Shown: piece by piece, positions 1 through 9,415 of the stretch
How the letters are laid out: each line of letters begins with the position of its first letter
How positions within the stretch are numbered: the first letter of the stretch is position 1
NCBI RefSeq assembly: GCF_000150955.2
Contig: NC_011688.1
Span: 434,001 to 498,000, forward strand
Direction: 5' to 3'
Origin: Phaeodactylum tricornutum CCAP 1055/1
Taxonomy: Eukaryota > Bacillariophyta > Bacillariophyceae > Surirellales > Neidiaceae
DNA: 64,000 bases
Notes under the pieces: model-generated
What the model was told of the DNA's origin: nothing
Database searches by the model: none
Seen by the model: the letters and a program-made list of their open reading frames with translations, nothing else
Program-made: the position numbers and the translations under genes

Positions 1-165
1 GTTCTCTGTCCGACACCTCTCGCTCGCAACCAACTCTCCAGCACCCTTTTTCCAAACGGAACCCCGTCTCCCCCCACCGACTCCCGTCACATACATACAC
101 ACATCCGCGTCTAACCAACAGGTTCCCTATCTGATAGACACTCTTCTTTTTTACTTTCATTGACC

Positions 166-930
166 ATGATGAAGTTTGCCGTTCTCACTGCTACTCTGGC
201 TGCGAGTGCTTCCGCCTTTGCTCCGGCGCAGTCGAACACCCGTGTGGTGACCTCCTTGAACGCGGAGCGCAGCAAATCTCTGCCTTTCATGAATCGTCCC
301 GATTTGGTAAGTACGTCGTTACCTTTCGTGCGAGCGTCTCTACGCATGGCAATGCATCCTTCTTCCATATCTTTGTACACTCACACCCGCGCTCGTTTTC
401 CCGCATTCGTTTTCCTGCAGCTCGACGGATCCATGGCTGGCGATGTCGGTTTCGATCCTTTGGGTCTGTCCACTATTGAAGGAGTTGGCGTGGACCTGTA
501 CTGGCTCCGCGAGGCCGAGATCAAGCATTGCCGCGTCGCCATGATGGCCGTGGCCGGTGTCCTCTGGGTCGAGCTCTTCGGGCCCGCCCCCGGCTGCGAA
601 ATGGCCACGGCCAAATCGCAGACCGACGCCTTCTGGCAGCTCTGGCAGGCTCACCCGCAATACATCGCCTTTGGCTTTATCATGACCGGACTGGTCGAGA
701 TGATCACCGGAATCGCTATCACCACCGGACGGGAAAGTGGACAACGCGCTCCGGGGGATTTCGGACTCGATCCCTTGAAGATCAAGAACAATCCCGCCAA
801 GTGGGAAAAGTACTCCTTGAACGAGGTCAAGAACGGACGTCTCGCCATGTTCGCCGCCGCGGGGCAACTCATGCAGAGCTGGACGACCCACGAGGGAGCC
901 TTCGAGAACTTGAGTGCCACCTTCAACTAA
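166..930 (+). CDS. Fucoxanthin chlorophyll a/c-binding (LHC) protein
   Basis: Thylakoid light-harvesting antenna protein that binds chlorophyll and fucoxanthin. Model: exons 166-306 and 421-930, intron 307-420 (GTAAGT...CTGCAG), 216 aa. Two ATGs in tandem (166 and 169) give MMKFAVLTATLAASASAFAP, a signal peptide with the ASAFAP cleavage motif that targets diatom proteins through the four plastid membranes. Three membrane helices are visible: helix 1 with EIKHCRVAMMA, a middle helix (YIAFGFIMTGLVEMITG) and helix 3 with EVKNGRLAMFAAAG. The E and R of helices 1 and 3 are the paired chlorophyll-ligand/salt-bridge residues of the family. The mature protein begins near GDVGFDPLG, the standard LHC start. 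The intron is 114 nt with no stop, so retention would keep the frame. The Lhcf/Lhcr subfamily was not resolved. Confidence 0.95.
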   Translation: MMKFAVLTATLAASASAFAPAQSNTRVVTSLNAERSKSLPFMNRPDLVSTSLPFVRASLRMAMHPSSISLYTHTRARFPAFVFLQLDGSMAGDVGFDPLGLSTIEGVGVDLYWLREAEIKHCRVAMMAVAGVLWVELFGPAPGCEMATAKSQTDAFWQLWQAHPQYIAFGFIMTGLVEMITGIAITTGRESGQRAPGDFGLDPLKIKNNPAKWEKYSLNEVKNGRLAMFAAAGQLMQSWTTHEGAFENLSATFN

Positions 931-1276
931 CAACGCAAGTGAGAGAAAGAGATACGTATGTCTACCTACCTACGTACACACAATCACACGTTCTGGGTTT
1001 CCATTCTAGCTAGAACGTTCTCGTACGGATGTAATAGCTATTTCTACCCGTAGCATGTGTGTTTACCTTTGCGTATGTGTGCGTGTTGGTAGGTAGTAAA
1101 TGTACCGTAAAGAGGGTTTCGAGCCAACGATTCGGACTTTCAACCACTTGTCGCGTATATTTCCCAATGCAACCATTTCCTCTTGCCAACCAAAACGATT
1201 CACCATTTTAACTGTATTTACAGGTAGCCAAAGCATCACTAGGGGTGTAGCCTCAATAATGACACTTTCTACATTA
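931..1276. other. Convergent 3' region without gene
   Basis: The 3' flanks of the antenna gene (+) and the dehydrogenase gene (-) meet here. It holds short TACC/TACG and CACA-rich runs. I see no gene, and no polyadenylation signal I would insist on. Confidence 0.5.
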
Positions 1277-2359
1277 TTACTCCACCGGATCTCCTCTCTT
1301 GTCACCGTCCCAGTGATAAAATCCTTTGCCCGTTTTCCGTCCCAGTTCGCCCGCGGCCACTTTGGTCTGCAGAATTTTAGGCAGAACAAAGGCCGGTTCG
1401 TCCGGAAAGAGTTCGACCCATCCCTTGACGATAAAGCAACACGTATCGAGGCCAATATAGTCGGCCAAGTGCAAGGGTCCCATCGGGTGACCGGCGCCCA
1501 GTTGCATAGACACGTCAATGTCTCGCACCGACGCCTCGCCTCGATCCACCATGAGCATGGCCTGCATCAAGGCGGGTACCAACAGACGGTTGACAATGAA
1601 ACCGGGAGTGTCGCCACACGAGACCGGCACCTTGCCAATGTCTTGGACCCATTGGTAGGCCTTGTCGAAAACGGCCGGATCGGTCTGGTCGGTGTGGATG
1701 ACTTCCACCAGTTTCATGAGCTGGACGGGATTGAAGAAATGGACTCCCACAAAGTTCTGGGGGCGACCAGAAAAACCAGCCATTTCGGATATGGACAGAC
1801 TAGACGTGTTGGAAGCAAAGATAGTTTCTGGTTTGCAGACTTGTCCCAATTCCGAGTACAGGTCTCGTTTCAAATTGATGTTTTCAATGACGGCTTCCAC
1901 GATAAAGTCGGTATCCATGAGCTGAGCCATGTCGGTCGTAAAGGTGATTTTCCCCAAAGTCTCATCGGCTGCTTCTTGCGTCATTTTCCCCTTGGAAACA
2001 AGCTTGGCGATGGATTTTTCGATACGATCTTTTCCGCGGTCGAGGTACTGCTGTTCGGGCTCGAACGCAATGACTTCGGAATGGATTCCTGAAGCGGCAC
2101 CCTGAGTTTCAAAACGTGTCAAAAGGAGTCAGAGCCAGCGCCAATAGCCTTACTGGTGTCTTCCGCAACCGCTTCCTTTCTTCTGTATACGTACAACTTG
2201 ACAAACACCGTGCCCCATCAAACCGAGACCAATTACCCCAAGTTTGTCGAAGGAAGAAGATGCCGAAAAAGATCGCCATCCCGATTCTTCGAGTCGTCCA
2301 CGACCCAATGGACCTTTGCAAGCGCGAGTCGCGATGCGTGAGATGGTTGGCATGTGCAT
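1277..2359 (-). CDS. 3-hydroxyacyl-CoA dehydrogenase, probably mitochondrial
   Basis: NAD-dependent oxidation of L-3-hydroxyacyl-CoA to 3-ketoacyl-CoA (beta-oxidation, or 3-hydroxybutyryl-CoA metabolism). Model: exons 2359-2195 and 2101-1277, intron 2102-2194 (GTACGT...CTCAG, 93 nt), 329 aa. Residues 1-36 are rich in Arg, Ser and Ala with few acids and look like a mitochondrial presequence. The Rossmann motif GLGLMGHG follows at residues 44-51. The intron falls inside the dinucleotide-binding fold and joins GHGVCQV to GAASGIHSEVIAFE, as in the family. The catalytic His-Glu pair is visible in GVHFFNPV and LVEVI. The C-terminal helical domain carries DTPGFIVNRLL and GPLHLADYIGLD. A second ATG at 2353 is possible. 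The length matches single-domain HADH enzymes. Confidence 0.93.
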
Positions 2360-2813
2360 GATACTGGACGTTGGATATAGAATCCTTGTGTTTTTGCACA
2401 AGCGTTGGTCGATGGCTGGAACGGGCGAACGCAAAGTCTTTGGATTTCTTGGTTGTCTGTCAAAATGTGACGCGTCGCCGTGTCTCGTTCTCATCCGCCG
2501 GTGGGCCCCCGACCCCTAACTAACTACACGTGACAAAATGGAAGCTCGGGCGAAAATCATGCATCGAATCGTACGAGCAAAGGGCGGTATCCCCATTTAC
2601 AACGGCAAAAACCATTCACCTTACTGCTTTGCCTGCCCTCCCTAACGTTAGTTGTACCTACAGTGTCGCACAAGGAGTTTCAAAAAAAACAGATCCAAAC
2701 CGCTATTCCAAAAGGCTACAAACGGGTCGGTTGTGGAAACCCAGAAACGGGGTTGGTACGGCGTCTCCACCACCGGTCCCGTCCAATCAAAGGTTGTTTC
2801 CCTTTTTGGTTCC
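2360..2813. other. Upstream region of the dehydrogenase and 3' flank of the M50 gene
   Basis: It probably holds the promoter of the leftward dehydrogenase gene. A CACGTG box sits near 2527. No supported gene. Confidence 0.4.
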
Positions 2814-3974
2814 TCAGTACCGGTGATCCCAGGACATTTCCTTTTCGCGCATCAATACTTCCGGAGACTTGCGGAAGCGTTGGTTGGCGTCCATGGCCAC
2901 AATCAGGGCCGCAACGAGACCAAAGTATCCCCCCGTCAGTACGGCTCGCTGGGTCGATGAAATCTTGTAGTAATTTGGTGGCATACGGGTGGGATCGTAA
3001 AAGCGCATAAAGGTTTCGTAGCCTCCGGCGAGTAGAACGAGATAAAAAATAGGATTTTGCACCGACCCGGTGTAAACCATCAGGCCGCCGAGTCCCAAGC
3101 CCGCCACACCGGCGTAGGGCGACAAGGCTCCAGCAATACGACCCCCGTCCAGTGAGCCAATCGGCATGAGATTAAAGAGATTGATCATGAAACCGAAATC
3201 GGCCAGGGCGAATAGGAGTTGCGAGTCGGTGGCGTGGGCTCCGACCGCCACGACTCCGGCTCCGACGGAACCCAGGACGGGTCCGCCAAAGGCCACCAGT
3301 GCGTCTTCCCACGCGTCCCGGGGCAAGCGGTTCATGGCAATCACGGCGCCCATAAAGGGCATAAAGACCATGGGAGAAAAGGGAATGCCGCGTTGCAGCA
3401 TGACGAGGGCGTGTCCGCACTCGTGCACCGTAATGAGTCCGACCATGCCGGCGGCGTAGGGTAACCCAAAGAACATACTGTAGGTACCAATCGTGACCAC
3501 CATACTGCCGAGCGAGGCCAACTTGGTGAGTTTGAGCGCGGCCAGAACGTATTTGGTTTTTCCAAAGAGAACCGAGGCGGCACCGAGCATTCCAGCGCCT
3601 TGTGCGATGCGATTGTTGGATGGTGGACGCTTGCCACCACCGAAGAAGGAGGAAAAGTGTGCCACGGCTCCGAGATGTGGAGATAGTCCGTTGTGGAACG
3701 GGCCGAGTCGCTGAAGCACTGGGGAGCCGTACAGCGTCCCAGACCGGGTGTTGACTCGGGTAGATACCGCAGTACGTGTGTAGGTATTGGAAGATGCACG
3801 GACGGGACGATTCCAGTGGGAATACACGCGGATTGATGGAGCTTCGAAACAAAAGAGTCTCGCGCGGAGCGGTCGACGGGACGAGTCGGCGTAAACGGTC
3901 CTTGGAACACTGGGAGGTCGTAGGAAAGCTCCCAACGGCTTTTTGAAGGGCGTCGCGAATAAAGGACGAAACAT
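2814..3974 (-). CDS. M50-family (site-2 protease-like) membrane metalloprotease
   Basis: Intramembrane zinc protease of the S2P/EGY/SpoIVFB class. Single exon, 386 aa from the ATG at 3974; the in-frame GTG twelve bases upstream is not needed. The first ~110 residues are basic, rich in Arg, Ser and Pro and poor in acids, suggesting an organelle presequence (mitochondrion or plastid, undecided). The zinc motif VHECGHALV (HExxH) lies near residue 181 inside a hydrophobic segment. The third-ligand motif NLMPIGSLDGGRI lies near residue 274, the usual NxxPxxxLDGG spacing. About six hydrophobic segments are visible. It diverges from the ATP synthase subunit d gene over a 470-bp shared upstream region. 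The substrate cannot be told from sequence. Confidence 0.88.
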   Translation of the reverse strand: MFRPLFATPFKKPLGAFLRPPSVPRTVYADSSRRPLRARLFCFEAPSIRVYSHWNRPVRASSNTYTRTAVSTRVNTRSGTLYGSPVLQRLGPFHNGLSPHLGAVAHFSSFFGGGKRPPSNNRIAQGAGMLGAASVLFGKTKYVLAALKLTKLASLGSMVVTIGTYSMFFGLPYAAGMVGLITVHECGHALVMLQRGIPFSPMVFMPFMGAVIAMNRLPRDAWEDALVAFGGPVLGSVGAGVVAVGAHATDSQLLFALADFGFMINLFNLMPIGSLDGGRIAGALSPYAGVAGLGLGGLMVYTGSVQNPIFYLVLLAGGYETFMRFYDPTRMPPNYYKISSTQRAVLTGGYFGLVAALIVAMDANQRFRKSPEVLMREKEMSWDHRY

Positions 3975-4444
3975 GACGGACTTCACGAGTGTTGTTGCGG
4001 AAGGGGAACTATGCGAATGAGAGAGAGAGCAAGAATGTGACTGCCTGTGAGGGCGTCTCGTATGGACTGTACGTTTTCGTGTTCGAACTCTGGCCGGGCA
4101 TCGTCATGGTCGAACGGGACACGAAGAACTCGAAACACTTGTTTTGTTTCCGGGTAACGTCCCGCACAGAATATTCCAACGCTAGCACTTTCGGGTGCGT
4201 GTTCTTTTTTTTAGATGTAATGTATCCGCCTCAACGACCACAAGTACGTACCATTCCGGTAGACTTTCTACGCATACGGCACCCTCCTCCTCGCTGACTT
4301 CCCTGTCGTCACCCTTCGACGCAGCGTGCCATGTATGGGAGGGGCTCTCCGCAAGAGATTGGTGTTGGCCTTGTTGGTAAAATTCTTTTCATCACGGCCA
4401 TTGTCGTGGTCGTGTGTGTATCTCTTACCCAACCTTGGTCGAAA
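3975..4444. promoter_or_regulatory. Shared divergent upstream region (M50 protease / ATP synthase d)
   Basis: 470 bp lie between the two divergent start codons and must hold the promoters of both genes. A short T-rich run sits near 4203-4212. No specific element is recognised. Confidence 0.4.
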
Positions 4445-5124
4445 ATGAGTGCATCTGCTGCATCCCGCAAGGTGGTGCAATCAGTCGCCCATCGGGTGGA
4501 AATTGATTGGTAGGTAAAACCAAAGGTTCCTTTCCTTGGCCGCGCCGCGGCGGACACTTCCGCCGCAATCCTCCAATTCCGTAGCGTACGCACTTACCGC
4601 ATACCCTCGCTCACACCGTTCCCCATCTCTCTACATATCATCGTGCTGGTGTCCACATTAGGTCCCGCCATGTCTGGAGTTGCTCTCCTCAAGTAGCCGC
4701 CTCCTTCAACAAGCTCAAATCGTGGGTGGCGCTGTCGGATTCCATGGCGGAAAAGTACGCCACCTTGCCGACGCCAATTGATTTCGGCAAGGCCAAGAGT
4801 GCCGTTCGCGATAAAAGTCTGGTGGACTCGCTCGAAGCCTTCTACAAGTCCAATCAAGCGCCGGCGGAAACGCACGAGTGGGCGCCGGAAGAACAGGAGT
4901 TGACGGCCAAGAAAATCGCCTACCTACAGGAACTCGACGCCATGCACCAAGAACTCTTGCCCGTACTGGAAGCCGAGTTGGCTTTTCAAAAGAACAACCG
5001 AACAACCAGCGATACTACCGTCTTTGATATGAAGGTGAATTACCCCGTTATTCACGAAGAAATCGAGGACGAAATTGAACGTCGTGAATGGTTCAAGGAT
5101 ACCGGAATCGGTCCCAACAAGTAG
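4445..5124 (+). CDS. Mitochondrial ATP synthase subunit d
   Basis: Peripheral-stalk subunit of the mitochondrial F1Fo ATP synthase. Model: exons 4445-4509 and 4662-5124, intron 4510-4661 (GTAGGT...TTAG, 152 nt), 175 aa. Exon 1 (MSASAASRKVVQSVAHRVEIDW) supplies the conserved IDW start of the family. The spliced protein then reads to NKLKSW with the same number of residues as bovine subunit d. The core ATLPTPIDFGKAKSAV...LVDSLEAF matches the ATLP..PIDW...LVDDFEKKF region, and coiled helices follow to a WF-rich end. An ATG at 4670 lies in exon 2 out of frame and is not the start. The length fits the family (about 160-175). The assignment rests on remembered bovine sequence, not a search. Confidence 0.85.
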
Positions 5125-5484
5125 GCAGTGTAGCGTTACCTATAGTCGAAAACTAATTCTAGTTGGACTCGTCCGAGACTTTTTCTAGTTGTCCGATCAC
5201 GATTGGGCCTGTGAGTTGTCCGCAACGGCGCTCTCGCCGTTTGGAAACGCTGGGTACGACTGGCTTCGCCCTGGAGGTGAATCCGGAGCTTGTTCATTAT
5301 TTATTTTTTTCCAACCGGTCTCAGAGTCACACCATTTCCAGTGATGGAAAATGGTTGGGAGCAGACACAAACGCAATTCCAAAACCCCCAATGTTGGGTG
5401 GTGCAGAGTTTGCGGAAACTAAAAGGGCTCATTTTATGCCAGAGTGGAACCAATCGTAGCGTTCAAAACCACCATAATTTCACC
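5125..5484. other. Intergenic region before the sulfotransferase gene
   Basis: Between two rightward genes. The frame is open upstream of the chosen ATG, but that sequence has no transmembrane or sulfotransferase character, so it is treated as 5' flank. Nothing else seen. Confidence 0.4.
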
Positions 5485-6705
5485 ATGGATCCTTTACTTC
5501 TCGCTCGGAAATTACGCCGACGCCGCGGACGCTCCATTCTTGCCTCGCAGCTTTCCAATGCAGCCGTTACCTTGTGTACGGGAGCCGTGGTGGCAATGAT
5601 TTTAGCTGCCTTGCACGTGTCCCGACTAAATACTGATCGTGGCGTTCCCAATGCTCCCGAAAGCTTGCCTCGGAGTCGTCGTCCCGGTGCACCCATGGTG
5701 TTTGGTCAGCGACAGCTCCGGGAAGCAAGGGTTGAGCATGCGCGGTCGGGAAACTCAGACGCGTCTACACCGCTGGATTTTGTCGTGGCGGGCTTTCCCA
5801 AAACCGGTACCACGACACTATTATACGCCTTTCGGGATCACGAAGAAATGGACATTGCCAATTCGGAACGCTGTAGTGTCGCGCACGTTCCACTATCCGA
5901 GAGTCGGGCGCAGCAAGACTTGAACGCGGCCGTTGCCGAACTCTCTCCGTTGAGGAGCGTCAAACGCGGTATCAAATGCCCCACGATGCTGAGCAACTCT
6001 GTATCGCTATCGCGGCTGCAGAGACATTCACCGTCGGCCAAACTCATTGTTGGATTGCGTCACCCGACGGAACTGTTGCAAAGCTTTTATAACTACCGTG
6101 TAACGGAAGTTTACGACAAGCGGTCCCACCAGTCAATACCCAGCTTTGATGAGATCGTTCGGACCGGCAAGGCTTGGAAAGGCGTCTCCTTGGAAGCGGT
6201 CCGTTTTGACTTGTTTTTGATGCAGCTCGGAAAGACCAATATGTCAACCATTGACCTTCAGCAATACGCCGGTCGCAAATACATGGGGGTGAAGCCTAGC
6301 GAAATGCAAGTCTTTCTATACACCCTTGATCAAATTGAGGACAGGGATCCGACGAACAGTTTGGTATTTCGGAAAGGCCTTGAGAGCTACCTTGGTCTGG
6401 AGACTCCGTTCCAGCCCTTTGGCCGTGAGAACACCAACCACTTTGTCGGAAACAAAGCGTATCCCGAAACGCTCGATATTTGCCAACCCAAGTACAACAA
6501 ACTGAGAAAAAAGTTAGCGGACCAGGGACGTAAAACCGCTCGTTGGATTCATGAGAGGCTTTTGGAGAGTCCTGACGTCTTTGTCGGAAACAAAGATGGC
6601 TTTCTTCAGTCGCTCGAATCGTGGGGGACTGATATTTGTCATCTCTCATCCATAGCGGACGTAAAAGTTTTGCCTCAGAGACGGACTCTCAAGAAACCTA
6701 TTTAG
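5485..6705 (+). CDS. Sulfotransferase-like type II membrane protein
   Basis: Probable Golgi sulfotransferase that would move sulfate from PAPS to a glycan or other acceptor. Single exon, 406 aa from the ATG at 5485. A basic cytosolic tail (LARKLRRRRGR) precedes one hydrophobic anchor at about residues 19-41, the usual type II layout. The 5'-phosphosulfate-binding motif GFPKTGTTTL is near residue 102 and the 3'-phosphate-binding motif GLRHPTELLQSFYNYR near residue 188. Both are the diagnostic elements of the P-loop sulfotransferase fold. An in-frame ATG at 5290 would put about 65 unrelated residues before the anchor, so it was not chosen. The acceptor cannot be inferred. Confidence 0.82.
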   Translation: MDPLLLARKLRRRRGRSILASQLSNAAVTLCTGAVVAMILAALHVSRLNTDRGVPNAPESLPRSRRPGAPMVFGQRQLREARVEHARSGNSDASTPLDFVVAGFPKTGTTTLLYAFRDHEEMDIANSERCSVAHVPLSESRAQQDLNAAVAELSPLRSVKRGIKCPTMLSNSVSLSRLQRHSPSAKLIVGLRHPTELLQSFYNYRVTEVYDKRSHQSIPSFDEIVRTGKAWKGVSLEAVRFDLFLMQLGKTNMSTIDLQQYAGRKYMGVKPSEMQVFLYTLDQIEDRDPTNSLVFRKGLESYLGLETPFQPFGRENTNHFVGNKAYPETLDICQPKYNKLRKKLADQGRKTARWIHERLLESPDVFVGNKDGFLQSLESWGTDICHLSSIADVKVLPQRRTLKKPI

Positions 6706-6853
6706 AAATATGTTACCACTTTGATGCAATCTGCAACTTATACCAACCTAGTCATTTGTTGGATGGATCATACGAACATACTAACAGTAAATAGTGGTCA
6801 CTAAATACATCAAAACTTAATTCCACCTTAGTTCTTACTAGATACGTGAGTCC

Positions 6854-9415
6854 TTAAGTTCCAAGAAGCGACGTGATAAGCTCTCGAACTTGTATTAGAT
6901 CGGATAAGACTTCTGCCTGGACTCCTTCCACTTCCAGCTTCATTCGTATCATTTCGTCGCGATCGCTAGTCATTTCTCGCACTATATCACTCTTCAATGA
7001 TGTCAGATCGGTTTGAATAGTTCGCAGCTGCTCGAGTTTTTTGCGCTCAATCTCCGAACGAGAGGTGGTCGTGCCTTTCTGACAAAATAGAGCCTCTCGT
7101 ACTTGTGGAGGCCATAACCACCCAGCAGTTGCCGCGCCCATGATCAACCACAACGGTATAACGAAAACAATACAAGCGATTCGAAAAATATTGTACACCA
7201 GCGACTCGATAGGATCGATCTCTTCGTACAGGTTTGCGTCAAACAAGAGCATGACTTGTTGCCAACCGTATCGAAAGAAGTCGGAAGAGCCATTCCTGTC
7301 ATTGTAGTCATCCGAGACTAATCCCGGGGCATTGGGAATTTCCTCTACCTGCATGGGCGCCTTCTTTTTTCGAAAACAACCAAGGCGACGCTGTGCTCCG
7401 TACGTGATGGCATCCATCTCGGCCACGAAATCCAACCGATTCGTCCAAAATACAATCGCAGCGCGGTCGTTCTGAATAATTTCGTAGCTATCGGTGACAA
7501 TGGCAATAAGAACATTCGACAGCAGAATGACAACCAAAAAGGCGTAGCCGACGTACAATATCTGTGCCACTAGACTCGTCGGGCCCGCGGAATAGCGTTT
7601 TTCATCTCCGATCTCTCCCATCATCATGCTGTACACTCGCAGAAGGGATTCTTCAAAGGAGCAATGAGAAAAGCGACAGTCAAGGTCTGCGTCGTAGTTT
7701 AGATCATCGGGCTGCAGCCTGTTGGTGCACATTTCGCCATCCACATATATAAAGTAGAACATTTGGGCAAAGGCCAACAAGATAACACCCACGGCAGTCA
7801 GAAATGCCGTTAGCCGTTGTACGACGTACAGTACGCCACCCACGAATACGGCAAAGTCGACGTATGTGCTTTTGAGATAAACGATGACTGCCACGTACAG
7901 AATTCCTTGTCCAAAGGCGGCGCCACTTCGAAAAAGATTTCTATCCACTGGGCTGTCCATGCTCATACAGATGGCGTAGTAGTAAACCATTGTAATTACA
8001 CCAACATCCAACCAATTGGCGGCGTCTGACCACCAACTACTGAAACTGCCGAGACTAACCAACGAAGCCACTTGTACCAGCTCGCGCATCAAAAAGTACG
8101 ACGCTCCAATGAAAAGGAACACAATGTAAATGTCAATGTCTGTTTTGTTGCTCTCCGGCTCGAAGAGGAAATCAATATAATATTTCGTCGAGAACGCAAA
8201 ACATACAATCAGGACAATCAGAAAGTATCCGTCCAACATGAGAATAGACGTGGGAAAGGGCTGAACAATTTTGTAGTTCAAAACGTTCCGCACGTGTTTC
8301 GATACGACTGCAGTATCTTGAAGCCAATCCGGCAAATCCTGAATCGCCGTCAAAAAGTCGGCTGCGGCTTGAGGCTCCGCGTCCATGTACATACTCAAGC
8401 AAGCGCTCACGTTACTGCGTTTGGTGGATTCATCCGCCGTGTATCCTTTGAGACCGAGAGCCAACAAATGCAAGGGTAGGTAACCGTCTTGATCGCGTAC
8501 GTTGACGGTCGCTCGGGATTCAGCGTACTCCAATAAGAAATGAATCACGTTCGGACTGGCGTCGCGGTGAGCATTTACCATGGCCAAATGCATCGGCGTT
8601 CGACCCTTGTTTTCTTTGGCCGTGAGAGAGGCGGGGTAGACCTGAGCCAAGACTTCGAGTACGGCCGGGTCGGTCCCGTACGCACACGCGTAATGCATGG
8701 GTAACATGCCGCCACGATCGGTGAGTTCGGCCGCGCCATCGTCAGCCAGGAGTTCGGTGTTAGTTGTCATGATAACCGTACTATCGGAATTCCGCGTGGC
8801 ATAAAAGTGGAGCGGTGTTCGCCTCATATTGTCCTGTTGCAGCTTACCGGCGGGATAGGCATCCACGAGGACTTTCATGGTTTCCGGAGACACTCCGTTA
8901 GCGCAGGCATGGTGCAAAGGCAACCAACCGTGCGCGTCCGTCCAGGACACAACATCGACGGCGGAGTCGACGATGGCTTGGATAATATCGTCGGGAGGAT
9001 TATGCAGTTTGCACATGAGATGCAACGCTGTGGCGTCGGCCTGCCCGCGAATAAACGCGGCGGCTTGGCGTTGTTCCACTTGCGGATGCGCCCACATCCA
9101 GCGCCGCACGCGGTCCCACGTGTGTTCCGCGTTTTCGCGCTTTTGCTGTTGTTCTACCGCCGTTAAAGCTCGCCCTGTATCGCCTGTTTGTTTGGCGGTT
9201 TGATTGATGGCATCTTCAAGAATGGCAAAGAGCTGTGCCGGGTCGTCGTTTCCGGCTTCGTCGTCTTCCGGGAGCAAATTGAGAAAACTTTGGTTATTCT
9301 CCGTCTCGTCGTCGTTGTAGTCGTCCATCATAGATTCCTCATCCAGATGCATAAGCTCTTCACGAGCGAAAGTTGCCTGCTCTGCTGGAGTCTGGCCATC
9401 ATATGGGCGAGACAT
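6854..9415 (-). CDS. Ankyrin-repeat, TRP-like cation channel
   Basis: Plasma-membrane or endomembrane cation channel of the ankyrin/Ion_trans class. Single exon, 853 aa. Residues ~1-110 are acidic and poor in order. Ankyrin repeats run from ~125 to ~330, with recurring DAHGWLPLHHAC, GGMLPMHYAC and KGRTPMHLAMVNAH units. Six hydrophobic segments follow at ~375-660. A pore-like loop (LLRVYSMMMGEIGDE) sits between the last two. The final helix (LVVILLSNVLIAIVTDSYEII) resembles TRP/polycystin S6 and its following segment. The C-terminus (~795-853) is a predicted coiled coil. Diatoms carry many such proteins. Ion selectivity and gating stimulus are unknown. It converges on the sulfotransferase gene with about 150 bp between the stops. 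Confidence 0.8.
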   Translation of the reverse strand: MSRPYDGQTPAEQATFAREELMHLDEESMMDDYNDDETENNQSFLNLLPEDDEAGNDDPAQLFAILEDAINQTAKQTGDTGRALTAVEQQQKRENAEHTWDRVRRWMWAHPQVEQRQAAAFIRGQADATALHLMCKLHNPPDDIIQAIVDSAVDVVSWTDAHGWLPLHHACANGVSPETMKVLVDAYPAGKLQQDNMRRTPLHFYATRNSDSTVIMTTNTELLADDGAAELTDRGGMLPMHYACAYGTDPAVLEVLAQVYPASLTAKENKGRTPMHLAMVNAHRDASPNVIHFLLEYAESRATVNVRDQDGYLPLHLLALGLKGYTADESTKRSNVSACLSMYMDAEPQAAADFLTAIQDLPDWLQDTAVVSKHVRNVLNYKIVQPFPTSILMLDGYFLIVLIVCFAFSTKYYIDFLFEPESNKTDIDIYIVFLFIGASYFLMRELVQVASLVSLGSFSSWWSDAANWLDVGVITMVYYYAICMSMDSPVDRNLFRSGAAFGQGILYVAVIVYLKSTYVDFAVFVGGVLYVVQRLTAFLTAVGVILLAFAQMFYFIYVDGEMCTNRLQPDDLNYDADLDCRFSHCSFEESLLRVYSMMMGEIGDEKRYSAGPTSLVAQILYVGYAFLVVILLSNVLIAIVTDSYEIIQNDRAAIVFWTNRLDFVAEMDAITYGAQRRLGCFRKKKAPMQVEEIPNAPGLVSDDYNDRNGSSDFFRYGWQQVMLLFDANLYEEIDPIESLVYNIFRIACIVFVIPLWLIMGAATAGWLWPPQVREALFCQKGTTTSRSEIERKKLEQLRTIQTDLTSLKSDIVREMTSDRDEMIRMKLEVEGVQAEVLSDLIQVRELITSLLGT

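Noticed and set aside
340-933. 197-codon frame opposite the antenna gene
   Set aside because: It mirrors GC-rich coding sequence on the other strand and has no protein character of its own.
2116-2519. Rightward frames overlapping the first exon of the dehydrogenase gene
   Set aside because: The opposite strand holds a clear Rossmann-fold exon with a consistent splice; these frames have no protein character.
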